Assembly: GCF_013408745.1 (NCBI RefSeq) | Contig: NZ_JACCBJ010000001.1 | Location: 434,001-498,000 of the forward strand | Direction: 5' to 3' | DNA length: 64,000 nucleotides | From: Leifsonia soli | Lineage (GTDB): Bacteria; Actinomycetota; Actinomycetes; Actinomycetales; Microbacteriaceae | Shown here: positions 6,714 through 15,415 of the stretch, one piece after another | Numbering within the stretch: position 1 is the stretch's first letter | How the letters are laid out: each line of letters begins with the position of its first letter | Position numbers and translations under genes: made by a program | Notes under the pieces: generated by a model | What the model was told of the DNA's origin: nothing | Databases searched by the model: none | What the model saw: the letters and a program-made list of their open reading frames with translations, nothing else

Positions 6714-7621
6714 CCGGCAGCGGTCTCATCCTCGTCGACAAGCCGGCGGGCATGACGAGCCACGACGTCGTCTCGCGCGTGCGACGCGCGGCGGCCACCC
6801 GCAAGGTCGGGCACGCCGGCACGCTGGATCCGATGGCGACCGGGCTCCTCATCCTCGGGATCAACTCCTCCACGCGCCTGCTGACCTACATCGTCGGCGC
6901 GGACAAGGAGTACCTGGCGACCATCCGTCTCGGGGCGTCGTCGACGACCGACGACGCCGAGGGAGAGCTGGGCGAGCAGGCGTCGCAGGCTGCGCTCGAT
7001 GCCGTGACCGGCGACGCGATCGCCGCGGGCATCGCCCGGCTGACCGGCGAGATCGAGCAGATCCCGTCCTCCGTCAGCGCGATCAAGGTCGACGGGAAGC
7101 GCGCGTACGCCCGCGTCCGCGCGGGGGAGCAGGTGGAGCTGAAGCCGCGGGCGGTCACTGTGTCCGAGTTCGAGCTGATCGGCACGCGCCGCGACGCGGG
7201 CGCGATCGACCTCGACGTCCGCGTCGTCTGCTCGTCCGGCACGTACATCCGCTCGCTCGCCCGCGACCTCGGCGCCGGCCTCGGCGTCGGCGGCCACCTG
7301 ACCGCGCTGCGGCGCACCCGGGTCGGCGCGTACGACGTGCGCGACGCCCACGACCTCGCTACGCTCGACGCGGAGGCCGCGCTGATCCCGGCGGTGGATG
7401 CGGCCGTCCGGCTGTTCGAGCGCCTCGACCTCACCGAGCAGCAGGCGATCGATCTGACGCACGGCCGCCGCATCCACATCGCGGACCGCGAGGGAGCAGG
7501 CGGCGTGCCGGTCGCGGCCGTCGCCCCGAACGGAGCACTGGTGGGACTCATCGAGTTCCGCGGAAAGGAAGCACGGACCCTGGTGAACTTCCCGACGGAC
7601 GAAGCGGTCGGACCCGCATGA
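6710..7621 (+). CDS. truB: tRNA pseudouridine(55) synthase TruB
   Basis: Converts U55 of tRNA to pseudouridine. The 303-residue product has the N-terminal GLILVDKPAGMTSHDVV and the catalytic motif KVGHAGTLDPMATGLLILG, in which the Asp is the nucleophile (about residue 39). Further family segments are IPSSVSAIKVDGKRAYARVR and CSSGTYIRSLARDLG. The ATG overlaps the tetR stop by 4 bases (ATGA), and the stop overlaps the next membrane-protein gene in the same way. In most Actinobacteria truB is near rbfA and ribF; here it keeps company with ribF but rbfA is 5.3 kb away. Confidence 0.97.
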   Translation: MTGSGLILVDKPAGMTSHDVVSRVRRAAATRKVGHAGTLDPMATGLLILGINSSTRLLTYIVGADKEYLATIRLGASSTTDDAEGELGEQASQAALDAVTGDAIAAGIARLTGEIEQIPSSVSAIKVDGKRAYARVRAGEQVELKPRAVTVSEFELIGTRRDAGAIDLDVRVVCSSGTYIRSLARDLGAGLGVGGHLTALRRTRVGAYDVRDAHDLATLDAEAALIPAVDAAVRLFERLDLTEQQAIDLTHGRRIHIADREGAGGVPVAAVAPNGALVGLIEFRGKEARTLVNFPTDEAVGPA

Positions 7622-7986
7622 TCGAGTGGTTCGTCACGCTCCAGGTGATCGTCGCCTGCGCAGCGGGCATCCTGTGCATCGTCCTCGGGCTGGTCGGACG
7701 GCTGCCGGGCGACGTGTCGATGGGCGCGGTCGCCCTCGTGGAGCTGCTGCTCCTCGTCCAGTTGGTCATCGCGATCATCGCGCCCGCCGCGGGGAATCCG
7801 CCCTCGGGCAGCCTCGCCGAGTTCTACATCTATCTGATCTCGGCGCTCATCCTGCCGCTGGCCGGCGGCTTCTGGGCCCTGATCGAGCGCAACCGGTGGA
7901 GCACGGTCATCCTCGGCGGCGTCTGCCTCGCCATCGCGGTCATGGTGTACCGGATGGGGCAGATCTGGTTCGTCCAGGGCGCGTGA
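7618..7986 (+). CDS. Small four-helix membrane protein, function unknown
   Basis: A 122-residue protein with four hydrophobic segments at about residues 5-28, 35-55, 65-88 and 92-115. No catalytic motif is seen. It overlaps truB by ATGA, so it is made from the truB transcript. I do not recognise the family beyond an actinobacterial membrane protein found near truB and ribF. Confidence 0.7.
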   Translation: MIEWFVTLQVIVACAAGILCIVLGLVGRLPGDVSMGAVALVELLLLVQLVIAIIAPAAGNPPSGSLAEFYIYLISALILPLAGGFWALIERNRWSTVILGGVCLAIAVMVYRMGQIWFVQGA

Positions 7987-8017
7987 CGGCCTCTCCAGGC
8001 AAATAGAATCGAAGGCG

Positions 8018-8518
8018 ATGTCCCACCACACCATGTCCGCGCGCACCGACTCCGAGCCGTCCTCCCCGAGGCGGCGGATGACGGGGGTGGGCCGGGTGCT
8101 CGTCTTCGTCTACGGCATCCTGGCGCTGGCGGCCACCGGCCGCAGCGTCTTCCAGATCATCGACCGCTACCACGAGGCGCCGGTCGCGTTCACGCTCTCC
8201 GGTCTCGCTGCCGTCGTGTACATCGTCGCGACCATCGCGCTGATCGCGCCAGGACGGTTCTGGTACCGGGTCGCCTGGGCCACCATCAGCTTCGAGCTCG
8301 CGGGCGTGCTCATCGTCGGGACGCTGAGCCTGTTCGCGCCGGCCGTCCTCGGCCTCCACGACGTCGACCCGTTCGGCCGCGACGCCACCGTGTGGTCGGT
8401 GTACGGGATGGGCTACCTGTTCATCCCGCTGGCCCTCCCGGTGCTCGGGATGCTGTGGCTGCGCCGCCACCGCCCGGCCGATGCGGCACCGGCCGCCGCC
8501 TCCGGGGCCGCATCGTGA
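8018..8518 (+). CDS. Membrane protein upstream of ribF, function unknown
   Basis: A 166-residue protein with four hydrophobic segments (about residues 25-47, 58-82, 90-115 and 128-150). Both tails are polar and the C-terminus is Ala/Pro rich. TAGAAT (8004-8009) lies 8 bases before the ATG and no ribosome site is visible, so a new leaderless transcript may begin here. The stop codon overlaps the GTG start of ribF (GTGA), which couples ribF translation to this gene. No domain is recognised. Confidence 0.7.
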   Translation: MSHHTMSARTDSEPSSPRRRMTGVGRVLVFVYGILALAATGRSVFQIIDRYHEAPVAFTLSGLAAVVYIVATIALIAPGRFWYRVAWATISFELAGVLIVGTLSLFAPAVLGLHDVDPFGRDATVWSVYGMGYLFIPLALPVLGMLWLRRHRPADAAPAAASGAAS

Positions 8519-9477
8519 AGGTCTTCCACACCGTCTCCGAGGTTCCAGACGGCTGGGGCCCCAGCGCCGTCACCATCGGCAAGTTCGACGGGGTGCACAC
8601 CGGCCACCGGGCCGTGATCGACCGGCTGCGCACCGTCGCCGCCGAACGCGGGCTGGTCTCGACCATCATCACCTTCGACCGCAACCCGCTCGAAGTGCTC
8701 GCGCCCGAGAAGTGCCCGCCGTCGCTCGTCAGCAACGCGCAGAAGCTCGACCTGCTCGCGTCCACCGGTGTCGACGCGACGCTCATGGTCGCCTTCGACC
8801 GGGCGCTCGCCGGGCTCGAACCCGAGGAGTTCGTCCACCGCATCCTCGTCGACCGGCTGCATGCCGCGGCCGTGCTGGTCGGCAGCGACTTCCGGTTCGG
8901 CGCCCGTGGCGCGGGCGACGTCGCCCTGCTGCGCCGGCTCGGCGAGAAGTACGGCTTCGCAGTCGAGCTCATCGACGACGTGCGGCCGGAGCACGGCCGC
9001 CGCGTCTCCTCCACCTGGATCCGCGAGCTGCTCGCGGACGGCGACGTCGCGCACGCGACGCAGCTGCTGGGCGCCGCGCCGACCGTGCGCGGACTCGTGG
9101 TGCACGGCGCTGCGCGCGGACGCGAGCTCGGGTTCCCGACGGCGAACCTGTCGCCGGAGTCGGAGGGGCTCATCCCCGCCGACGGTGTGTACGCCGGCTG
9201 GCTGACGGACGCGGGGGAGCGCTACCCCGCCGCGATCTCGGTCGGCAACAACCCGACCTTCGAGGGCGTGCCCCACAAGCAGGTGGAGGCGTACGTGCTC
9301 GACCGCGAGCTCGACCTGTACGACCACACGGTCGAGGTCGCGTTCGTCGAGCGCATCCGCGGGATGGTCGCGTACACCGGCATCGAGCCGCTCATCGCGC
9401 AGATCGCGGCCGACGTCGAGCAGGCGCGGCGCATCCTCGGCGTCGTCCCGGCGACCGACGCCGACGAGCGCGCCTGA
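8515..9477 (+). CDS. ribF: Bifunctional riboflavin kinase / FAD synthetase
   Basis: Makes FMN from riboflavin and then FAD from FMN. The 320-residue product has the N-terminal nucleotidyltransferase domain with VTIGKFDGVHTGHRAVIDRL (about 17-36) and GSDFRFGARGAGD, followed by the C-terminal flavokinase domain with HGAARGRELGFPTANLSP (about 198-215) and PADGVYAGWL. The GTG at 8515 is chosen because it precedes KVFHTVSEVP and overlaps the upstream stop. No FMN riboswitch is present, and none would be expected for an internal operon gene. The next gene begins inside its stop codon (TGATG). Confidence 0.96.
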   Translation: MKVFHTVSEVPDGWGPSAVTIGKFDGVHTGHRAVIDRLRTVAAERGLVSTIITFDRNPLEVLAPEKCPPSLVSNAQKLDLLASTGVDATLMVAFDRALAGLEPEEFVHRILVDRLHAAAVLVGSDFRFGARGAGDVALLRRLGEKYGFAVELIDDVRPEHGRRVSSTWIRELLADGDVAHATQLLGAAPTVRGLVVHGAARGRELGFPTANLSPESEGLIPADGVYAGWLTDAGERYPAAISVGNNPTFEGVPHKQVEAYVLDRELDLYDHTVEVAFVERIRGMVAYTGIEPLIAQIAADVEQARRILGVVPATDADERA

Positions 9478-10697
9478 TGACGGGTGCGAACCCGGCCGCC
9501 GACCGGCGGCCGCTCTGGCACGGGCGCGCGATCGCGCTGCTCGGCATCCTGCTGGTCGCCGCGAACCTCCGCACCGCGGTCGCCGCACTGTCGCCGATCT
9601 TCGCGGAGATCCGCACCGATTTCGACGTGTCGAGCATCGGGGTCGGACTGCTCGGGATGCTGCCGCCGGTCTGCTTCGCCGTGTTCGGGCTGATCGCGCC
9701 CTCGTTCACCCGGCGGCTCAGTCTCGAAGCCGTCGTGCTGCTGGCGCTCGGCGTCATGCTGGCCGGCCATCTCATCCGCGCGGCCGCTCCGTCGTTCGCG
9801 GTGCTGGCGATCGGGTCCGCCGTGACCTTCGCGGGCATGGGTGTGGGCAACGTGCTGCTCCCTCCGCTGGTCAAGCGGTACTTCCCGGACCGGATCGGGC
9901 TCGTCACCTCGCTGTACGCGACGGTGATGTCGGTGTCGACGCTGCTGCCTCCGCTCGTCGCCGTTCCGGTCGCCGACGCGGCCGGGTGGCACGTCTCCGT
10001 CGGCATGTGGGCCGTGGTCTGCGCGCTCGCGATCCTGCCGTGGCTGCGCATCCTGATCACGCACAGGCCGGCGCACCCGGACCGCGACGTCGAGGTGGAG
10101 AAGGCGCAGCCGGCGATGGCCGGCCGGGTCTGGCACTCGCCGCTGGCGTGGGCGATGGCCGTGCTGTTCGCCGTGTCGAGCCTCAACGCGTACGCGATGT
10201 TCGCGTGGCTGCCCGAGATCCTGCACGACGTCGCCGGGCTCCCGCCGCTCGAGGGCGGGGCCCTGCTGTCGGTGTATGCCGGGATGGGCATACCGGCCGG
10301 GCTGCTCGTGCCGCTGCTGGCGGCGCGGATGCGGAACGTCGCCTGGCTCATCTACGCCGGTGTCGCGTTCTTCGTGCTGGGGTACCTCGGCCTCATCCTC
10401 GCGCCCGGCGTCGCGACGTGGCTCTGGGTTTCGCTGGCCGGGCTCGGGCCGTTGCTGTTCCCGCTCTGCCTCGTGCTGATCAACATGCGCACCCGGACGC
10501 ACGCAGGATCCGTCGCGCTGAGCGGGTTTACGCAGGGGCTCGGCTACACGCTGGGCGCGCTCGGACCGCTCGCGGTGGGCGTGCTCCACCAGCTCACCGC
10601 CTCGTGGACGCTCGCCCTCGTCGTGCTGACCGCGACCGCCCTCGCCGCGGCGGCCGCCGGCGCCGTCGCCGCGCGCCCCCGCTACCTCGAAGACTGA
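9477..10697 (+). CDS. CynX/NimT-family MFS transporter
   Basis: A 406-residue integral membrane protein with about 12 hydrophobic helices. Family signs are ILLVAANLRTAVAALSPIF in helix 1 and GMGVGNVLLPPLVKRYFPDR after helix 4, typical of the CynX/NimT (cyanate or 2-nitroimidazole) branch. The substrate is not known. The ATG shares one base with the ribF stop, so it is the last gene of the truB-ribF transcript. A stop-adjacent palindrome of the GTCGAG family follows and separates it from the convergent ROK gene. Confidence 0.88.
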   Translation: MTGANPAADRRPLWHGRAIALLGILLVAANLRTAVAALSPIFAEIRTDFDVSSIGVGLLGMLPPVCFAVFGLIAPSFTRRLSLEAVVLLALGVMLAGHLIRAAAPSFAVLAIGSAVTFAGMGVGNVLLPPLVKRYFPDRIGLVTSLYATVMSVSTLLPPLVAVPVADAAGWHVSVGMWAVVCALAILPWLRILITHRPAHPDRDVEVEKAQPAMAGRVWHSPLAWAMAVLFAVSSLNAYAMFAWLPEILHDVAGLPPLEGGALLSVYAGMGIPAGLLVPLLAARMRNVAWLIYAGVAFFVLGYLGLILAPGVATWLWVSLAGLGPLLFPLCLVLINMRTRTHAGSVALSGFTQGLGYTLGALGPLAVGVLHQLTASWTLALVVLTATALAAAAAGAVAARPRYLED

Positions 10698-10710
10698 CCC
10701 CCGGGCTCTC

Positions 10711-10787
10711 CACCCGCCGTCGAGTCCGCAAAGACTGCACGCTGCTGCCGCGTGTCGCGTGCAATTTGTGCGGACTCGACGGTGGGG
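10711..10787. repeat. Stop-adjacent palindrome, GTCGAGTCCGC family, copy 2
   Basis: CACCCGCCGTCGAGTCCGCA on the left pairs with TGCGGACTCGACGGTGGGG on the right; an inner GACTGCACGC pairs partly with GCGTGCAATT. The right end is 2 bases from the TGA of the leftward ROK gene (10790-10792). It fills most of the gap between two convergent genes. Confidence 0.93.
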
Positions 10788-10789
10788 CG

Positions 10790-11764
10790 TCAGGGGAGGA
10801 GGGCGGCGCGGTGGATGAGGGCGGCTGCTCCGATGAGCGGCCCCTCGGAGGAGAGGGCGGACGGGACGATCCGCACCTTGCGCACGAACGGGAAGTAGTG
10901 GTGCTCGATCACGTCGCGCATGTGATCGAACAAGTCCGGCGTCGAGTGCGAGAACCCGCCGCCGATGGCGACGAGTTCCAGGTCGAGCAGCGCCGTCGCC
11001 GACGCGATCGCGCGCCCGACGGCCTCGCCGGTGCGGGCGATCGCCTCGCGCGCGATCAGGTCGCCCGCGACGTACGCCGCGGCCAGGTCTTCCCCGGTCG
11101 CCCCCTCGAAGCCCTGCTGTCGCGCCCACGCGACGGTGTGCGGCCCGGACGCCATGGCTTCCAGCGCGTACGGGTTGCCGAAGGTGTCCTCGCCCTTGAT
11201 GTCGCCGACCTCGACGTGTCCGATGTGTCCGGCGTTGCCGGTCGGCCCGGTGATCACGCGGCCGCCGACGATGAGTCCGCCGCCGATGCCGGTGGAGATG
11301 ACCATCCCCATGACGTTGTCGACGCCCTGGGCGGCGCCCACCCAGTGCTCGGCCATGGTGATCGCCACGCCGTCCATCTCGAGCGTCACGGGCACGGCGA
11401 GGCCGAGCTCGGCGGCGACGCCCGCGACGAAGTCGCGCATCGGGTAGTCGCGCCAGTGCGGCACGTTGAGGGGCGAGACCAGCCCGCGCTGCCGGTCGAT
11501 CGGTCCGGCGCTCCCGATGCCGACGCCGACGATCGAAGCACCGGCGGGGAGGGATGCGGCAGCCGCGCGCACGACGCCGCCCACCGACTCCTCGAGTTCC
11601 GGGACGGTGGCGTTCCGCCCGGTCGGACGGCGGTGCCGGGAGCCCTCGACGAGGCGCCCCTCCGCATCCACCAGGGCGGCTTCGACCTTGGTGCCGCCGA
11701 AGTCGACGGCCAGGACGTAGGGGGTCGGTGCGGCGGGGGCGGCGAGCGCGGGGTCTGTGGGCAC
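10790..11764 (-). CDS. ROK-family sugar kinase-like protein lacking the zinc cysteines
   Basis: A 324-residue ROK protein (sugar kinases and related regulators). The N-terminus has the phosphate loop AVDFGGTKVEAALVD, and mid-chain GVGIGSAGPIDRQRGLV and TGIGGGLIVGGRVITG are family features. The catalytic Asp is retained in LEMDGVAITMAEH. The usual CxCGxxGCxE zinc motif is replaced by GEDTFGNPYALEAMASG, with no cysteine. The start is GTG at 11764 because TATCGT lies 6 bases ahead. It is divergent from a SorC regulator and a deoC operon, which suggests a sugar kinase of the same regulon. The substrate is unknown. Confidence 0.82.
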   Translation of the reverse strand: MPTDPALAAPAAPTPYVLAVDFGGTKVEAALVDAEGRLVEGSRHRRPTGRNATVPELEESVGGVVRAAAASLPAGASIVGVGIGSAGPIDRQRGLVSPLNVPHWRDYPMRDFVAGVAAELGLAVPVTLEMDGVAITMAEHWVGAAQGVDNVMGMVISTGIGGGLIVGGRVITGPTGNAGHIGHVEVGDIKGEDTFGNPYALEAMASGPHTVAWARQQGFEGATGEDLAAAYVAGDLIAREAIARTGEAVGRAIASATALLDLELVAIGGGFSHSTPDLFDHMRDVIEHHYFPFVRKVRIVPSALSSEGPLIGAAALIHRAALLP

Positions 11765-11790
11765 GACCCAACGATAAACGAAACGCGCTC

Positions 11791-11826
11791 TGCTCATTTG
11801 AGCATCCACCACACACATGTTGCTCA
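11791..11826. promoter_or_regulatory. Probable SorC-regulator operator
   Basis: TGCTCATTTGAGCA (11791-11804) is a perfect dyad with a 2-base centre, and a second TGCTCA half-site starts 30 bp later at 11821. They lie between the divergent promoters of the ROK gene (TATCGT, minus strand, 11771-11776) and the SorC gene (TAAGCT, 11844-11849). Confidence 0.65.
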
Positions 11827-11855
11827 CGTGCGCGGGGTCTTCCTAAGCTGGAGGC

Positions 11856-12824
11856 GTGGCCCTGAACGATTCGGACGAGATCCTCGCCGTCAAAGCCGCG
11901 GAACTCTATTACGAAGCCGGCAAGACGCAGGACGAGATCGGCGTCGCCCTCAACGTCTCGCGCTGGAAGGTCGGCCGTCTGCTCGTCGCCGCCCGTGAGC
12001 ACGGGTTCGTGCGCATCGAGATCGTCCACCCCAGCGCCCGCCGGTTCTCGCTCGAGCGCGAGCTCTGCGGCTTCTACGGCCTGGTGGATGCGGTCGTCGT
12101 GCCCGCCGCGGAGTCCGACGCCGACGTCCAGGCCCGGGTCGCGCAGGCCGCCGCGGACTATCTGACGACGCTGCGTCCCGTGCCGCGCACGCTGGGCGTC
12201 AGCTGGGGCCGCACCCTGCACGCCGTCGCCGCACGCCTGCGCCCGGGCTGGGCCATCGGGGTGAACCCGGTGCAGATCAACGGCAGTGTCTCCTCGACCC
12301 GCCAGGCCACGGCGGCGGCCGACACGGCCGTCGTCATCGCCAGGAAGGCGCAGGGCACAGCGACCCTGCTGCCCAGCCCGGCGATCTTCGAGCACGCCGC
12401 CACCCGCCGGGCGATCGAGGCCGACCGCTCGGTGCAGAGCGTCCTCGAGCTCGCGCGGGACGCGAGCGCGTACCTGTTCAGCGCCGGCGTCGTCGACACC
12501 AGCTCGGTGCACGTCGATTCCGGGTACCTCTCGGTGGAGGATGTGGCCGCGCTGGCCGAGAAGGGCGCGGTCGGCGACGTGGTCGGCCGCTTCATCACCG
12601 ACGACGGACAGGTCGCCGACCCCGAGCTCAACGCGCGGACCCTCGGGCTCAGCCTCGACGAGCTCCGCTCGGCGCGGACGTCCATCGCCGTCATCGCCGG
12701 GGAGGCCAAGCACCGCGTCGCCCACGCCGTCGTCGCGAGCGGGCTCTGCACGACGCTCATCACCGACGAGTCCACCGCCAACGACCTGCTCGGGCGCACG
12801 GCGCCCGGCACGACCGCTCCGTAG
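11856..12824 (+). CDS. SorC/DeoR-type sugar-binding transcriptional regulator
   Basis: A 322-residue regulator. The N-terminal HTH covers VKAAELYYEAGKTQDEIGVA and the following NVSRWKVGRLLVAAREHG (about residues 12-50). The rest is the SorC C-terminal sugar-phosphate-binding domain, with GVSWGRTLHAVA and NGSVSSTRQATAAA as family segments. The GTG start has TAAGCT 6 bases ahead, so it is probably leaderless. It lies 29 bases before deoC, so the likely inducer is deoxyribose-5-phosphate or a similar sugar phosphate, as with B. subtilis DeoR. That is inference from context. Confidence 0.9.
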   Translation: MALNDSDEILAVKAAELYYEAGKTQDEIGVALNVSRWKVGRLLVAAREHGFVRIEIVHPSARRFSLERELCGFYGLVDAVVVPAAESDADVQARVAQAAADYLTTLRPVPRTLGVSWGRTLHAVAARLRPGWAIGVNPVQINGSVSSTRQATAAADTAVVIARKAQGTATLLPSPAIFEHAATRRAIEADRSVQSVLELARDASAYLFSAGVVDTSSVHVDSGYLSVEDVAALAEKGAVGDVVGRFITDDGQVADPELNARTLGLSLDELRSARTSIAVIAGEAKHRVAHAVVASGLCTTLITDESTANDLLGRTAPGTTAP

Positions 12825-12853
12825 CATCCGAGCTGCACCATCTGGAGGAACAC

Positions 12854-13891
12854 GTGACCATCGAGACAACGCCGCCCGTGCGCACCCTGGCACCCGCGGC
12901 CCGCGCGGTCGAGGTGCTCGGCGGCGACCTGACGGAGGGATCGCTGCGGCGGTACCTCAACGGCATCCCCGGAGTGGATGCGGTGGGCCTGGAGCAGCGC
13001 GCGGCCGGCCTCGGCACGCGCTCCATCAAGACCACCAGCAAGAAGTGGGCGCTCGACACGGTCATCGAGCTGATCGACCTCACCACTCTGGAGGGCGCGG
13101 ACACCCCCGGCAAGGTGCGCTCGCTCGTGGCCAAGGCGCTCACGCCCGACCCGTCCGACCTGACCGCGCCGCGTCCCGCGGCCGTCTGCGTCTACGGCGA
13201 CATGGTGCCGTATGCGGTGGAGGCACTGGGCGCCTCGCACGCGGGCGCCGTGCGCCGCGCGGGCGGCCAGGGCGGCGTCAGCGTGGCGGCCGTCGCGACC
13301 GCCTTCCCGAGCGGACGCGCCTCCCTGAAGGTCAAGCTCGCCGACACGGCGGACGCCGTGGCCGCCGGCGCGGACGAGATCGACATGGTGATCGACCGCG
13401 GGGCGTTCCTGTCCGGCCGGTACGGCCTCGTCTTCGACGAGATCGTCGCCGTGAAGGAGGCCTGCCGCCGCGAGGACGGCACGTACGCGCACCTCAAGGT
13501 GATCCTGGAGACGGGCGAGCTGAACACGTACGACAACGTGCGGCGCGCATCCTGGCTGAGCATCCTGGCGGGCGGCGACTTCATCAAGACGTCAACGGGC
13601 AAGGTGTCGCCGGCGGCGACGCTGCCCGTGACCCTGCTGATGCTGGAGGTCGTGCGCGACTGGCACCGGCTCACCGGCGAGGAGATCGGCGTCAAGCCGG
13701 CCGGCGGTATCCGCTCGTCGAAGGACGCCATCAAGTACCTCGTGACCGTGGCGGAGACGGTGGGCGAGCGGTGGCTGCAGCCGCACCTGTTCCGGTTCGG
13801 CGCATCCAGCCTCCTGAACGACGTGCTCCTGCAGCGCCAGAAGCTGGCGACCGGGCATTACTCCGGCGCCGACTACGTGACGATCGACTGA
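12854..13891 (+). CDS. deoC: Deoxyribose-phosphate aldolase
   Basis: Splits 2-deoxyribose-5-phosphate into glyceraldehyde-3-phosphate and acetaldehyde. The 345-residue product shows the Schiff-base Lys in GGDFIKTSTGKVSP (about residue 242), a second Lys in GVKPAGGIRSSKDA (about 280) and the acid pair in ADEIDMVIDRGAF. It is longer than the common 220-260-residue enzymes and has an N-terminal extension of about 60 residues, as in a known longer subgroup. The GTG is preceded by TGGAGGA. The next genes are aldehyde dehydrogenases that could remove the acetaldehyde. Confidence 0.94.
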   Translation: MTIETTPPVRTLAPAARAVEVLGGDLTEGSLRRYLNGIPGVDAVGLEQRAAGLGTRSIKTTSKKWALDTVIELIDLTTLEGADTPGKVRSLVAKALTPDPSDLTAPRPAAVCVYGDMVPYAVEALGASHAGAVRRAGGQGGVSVAAVATAFPSGRASLKVKLADTADAVAAGADEIDMVIDRGAFLSGRYGLVFDEIVAVKEACRREDGTYAHLKVILETGELNTYDNVRRASWLSILAGGDFIKTSTGKVSPAATLPVTLLMLEVVRDWHRLTGEEIGVKPAGGIRSSKDAIKYLVTVAETVGERWLQPHLFRFGASSLLNDVLLQRQKLATGHYSGADYVTID

Positions 13892-13909
13892 CCCGAAAGC
13901 AGAACTGAC

Positions 13910-15415
13910 ATGAGCTTCCTCGAATACGCTCCGGCTCCCGAGTCGCGGTCGATCCTCACCCTGCGCGACGAGTACGGGCTGTTCATCGACGGCGAGTTCG
14001 TCGCCGGGCACGGCACGCCGTTCCAGACCATCTCTCCCGCGACGGAGGAGCGCCTCGCGACCATCGCCACCGCCGACTCCTCCGACGTGGATGCGGCCGT
14101 CGCGTCCGCCCGCCGCGCCTACGACCGCGTCTGGTCGCGAATGAGCGGGAGCGACCGCGGCAAATACCTCTTCCGCATCGCCCGGCTCGTCCAGGAGCGC
14201 GCACGCGAGCTCGCCGTGGCCGAGAGCCTCGACAACGGCAAGCCGATCAAGGAGAGCCGCGATGTGGACGTGCCGCTCGTCGCCGCCTGGTTCTTCTACT
14301 ACGCGGGCTGGGCCGACAAGCTCGAGCACGCCGGGCTCGGCCCCGCGCCCCGGGCGCTCGGCGTGGCCGCGCAGGTGATCCCGTGGAACTTCCCGCTGCT
14401 GATGCTCGCGTGGAAGATCGCCCCGGCCCTCGCCGCAGGCAACACGGTCGTGCTGAAGCCGGCCGAGACGACGCCGCTCACGGCGCTGCTGTTCGCCGAG
14501 ATCGTGCAGCAGGCCGACCTGCCCGCCGGTGTCGTGAACATCGTCACCGGCGCGGGGGAGACCGGGCGCGACCTGGTCGCCCACCCGGATGTGGACAAGG
14601 TCGCGTTCACGGGCTCCACGGCCGTCGGGCGCGAGATCGCGCGCACCGTCGCCGGCACCTCCAAGAAGCTGACCCTGGAGCTCGGCGGCAAGGCCGCCAA
14701 CATCGTCTTCGACGACGCTCCCATCGACCAGGCCGTCGAGGGCATCGTCAACGGCATCTTCTTCAACCAGGGCCACGTCTGCTGTGCCGGAAGCCGCCTG
14801 CTGGTGCAGGAGAGCGTCCACGACGAGGTCGTCGAGCGACTGAAGAGCCGCCTGTCGACGCTGCGTCTCGGCGACCCGCTCGACAAGAACACCGACATCG
14901 GCGCGATCAACAGCGCGGAGCAGCTGCAGCGCATCCGCGAGCTGTCGGACATCGGCGAGGCCGAGGGCGCGGAGCGCTGGACGGCCGACTGCGAGATCCC
15001 GGAGAACGGGTTCTGGTTCGCGCCGACCATCTTCGACAACGTGTCGACCAGCCACCGCATCGCCCGCGAGGAGATCTTCGGCCCTGTGCTGTCGGTGCTG
15101 ACCTTCCGCACTCCGGCCGAGGCGATCGCGAAGGCCAACAACACCCCGTACGGGCTGTCGGCCGGCATCTGGTCGGAGAAGGGCAGCCGCATCCTGGCCG
15201 TCGCCGACAAGCTGCGCGCCGGTGTCGTCTGGGCCAACACCTTCAACCGCTTCGACCCCGCCAGCCCGTTCGGCGGGTACAAGGAGTCCGGCTACGGCCG
15301 CGAGGGCGGCCGTCACGGTCTCGGCGCGTACCTCGTGCCCGGCCGTTCGCTGCCCGCCGCCTCCGGCCTCCGCATCCCCGCCGTCCGCCCGACCCGCAAG
15401 GGAGCCTCCAAATGA
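13910..15415 (+). CDS. Aldehyde dehydrogenase, probably oxidising acetaldehyde
   Basis: A 501-residue NAD(P)+-dependent aldehyde dehydrogenase. Seen are the cofactor-site AQVIPWNFPLLMLAWKIAPA, the catalytic Glu in LELGGKAANIVF (about 262), the catalytic Cys in FFNQGHVCCAGSRLL (about 296) and the C-terminal FGPVLSVLTF and SPFGGYKESGYGREGG. It lies 18 bases after deoC, which releases acetaldehyde, so acetaldehyde to acetate is the natural role. The last codon overlaps the start of a shorter paralogue (ATGA), suggesting the two proteins are made in equal amounts. Confidence 0.92.
   Translation: MSFLEYAPAPESRSILTLRDEYGLFIDGEFVAGHGTPFQTISPATEERLATIATADSSDVDAAVASARRAYDRVWSRMSGSDRGKYLFRIARLVQERARELAVAESLDNGKPIKESRDVDVPLVAAWFFYYAGWADKLEHAGLGPAPRALGVAAQVIPWNFPLLMLAWKIAPALAAGNTVVLKPAETTPLTALLFAEIVQQADLPAGVVNIVTGAGETGRDLVAHPDVDKVAFTGSTAVGREIARTVAGTSKKLTLELGGKAANIVFDDAPIDQAVEGIVNGIFFNQGHVCCAGSRLLVQESVHDEVVERLKSRLSTLRLGDPLDKNTDIGAINSAEQLQRIRELSDIGEAEGAERWTADCEIPENGFWFAPTIFDNVSTSHRIAREEIFGPVLSVLTFRTPAEAIAKANNTPYGLSAGIWSEKGSRILAVADKLRAGVVWANTFNRFDPASPFGGYKESGYGREGGRHGLGAYLVPGRSLPAASGLRIPAVRPTRKGASK

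Noticed and set aside
8395..8515. FMN riboswitch upstream of ribF
   Set aside because: The start of ribF overlaps the upstream gene by four bases, and no RFN-type conserved sequence is present.
9222..12893. A 1223-codon open frame on the minus strand
   Set aside because: It crosses ribF, the MFS gene, the ROK gene in the wrong frame and the SorC gene; it has no start signal and no protein-like composition.
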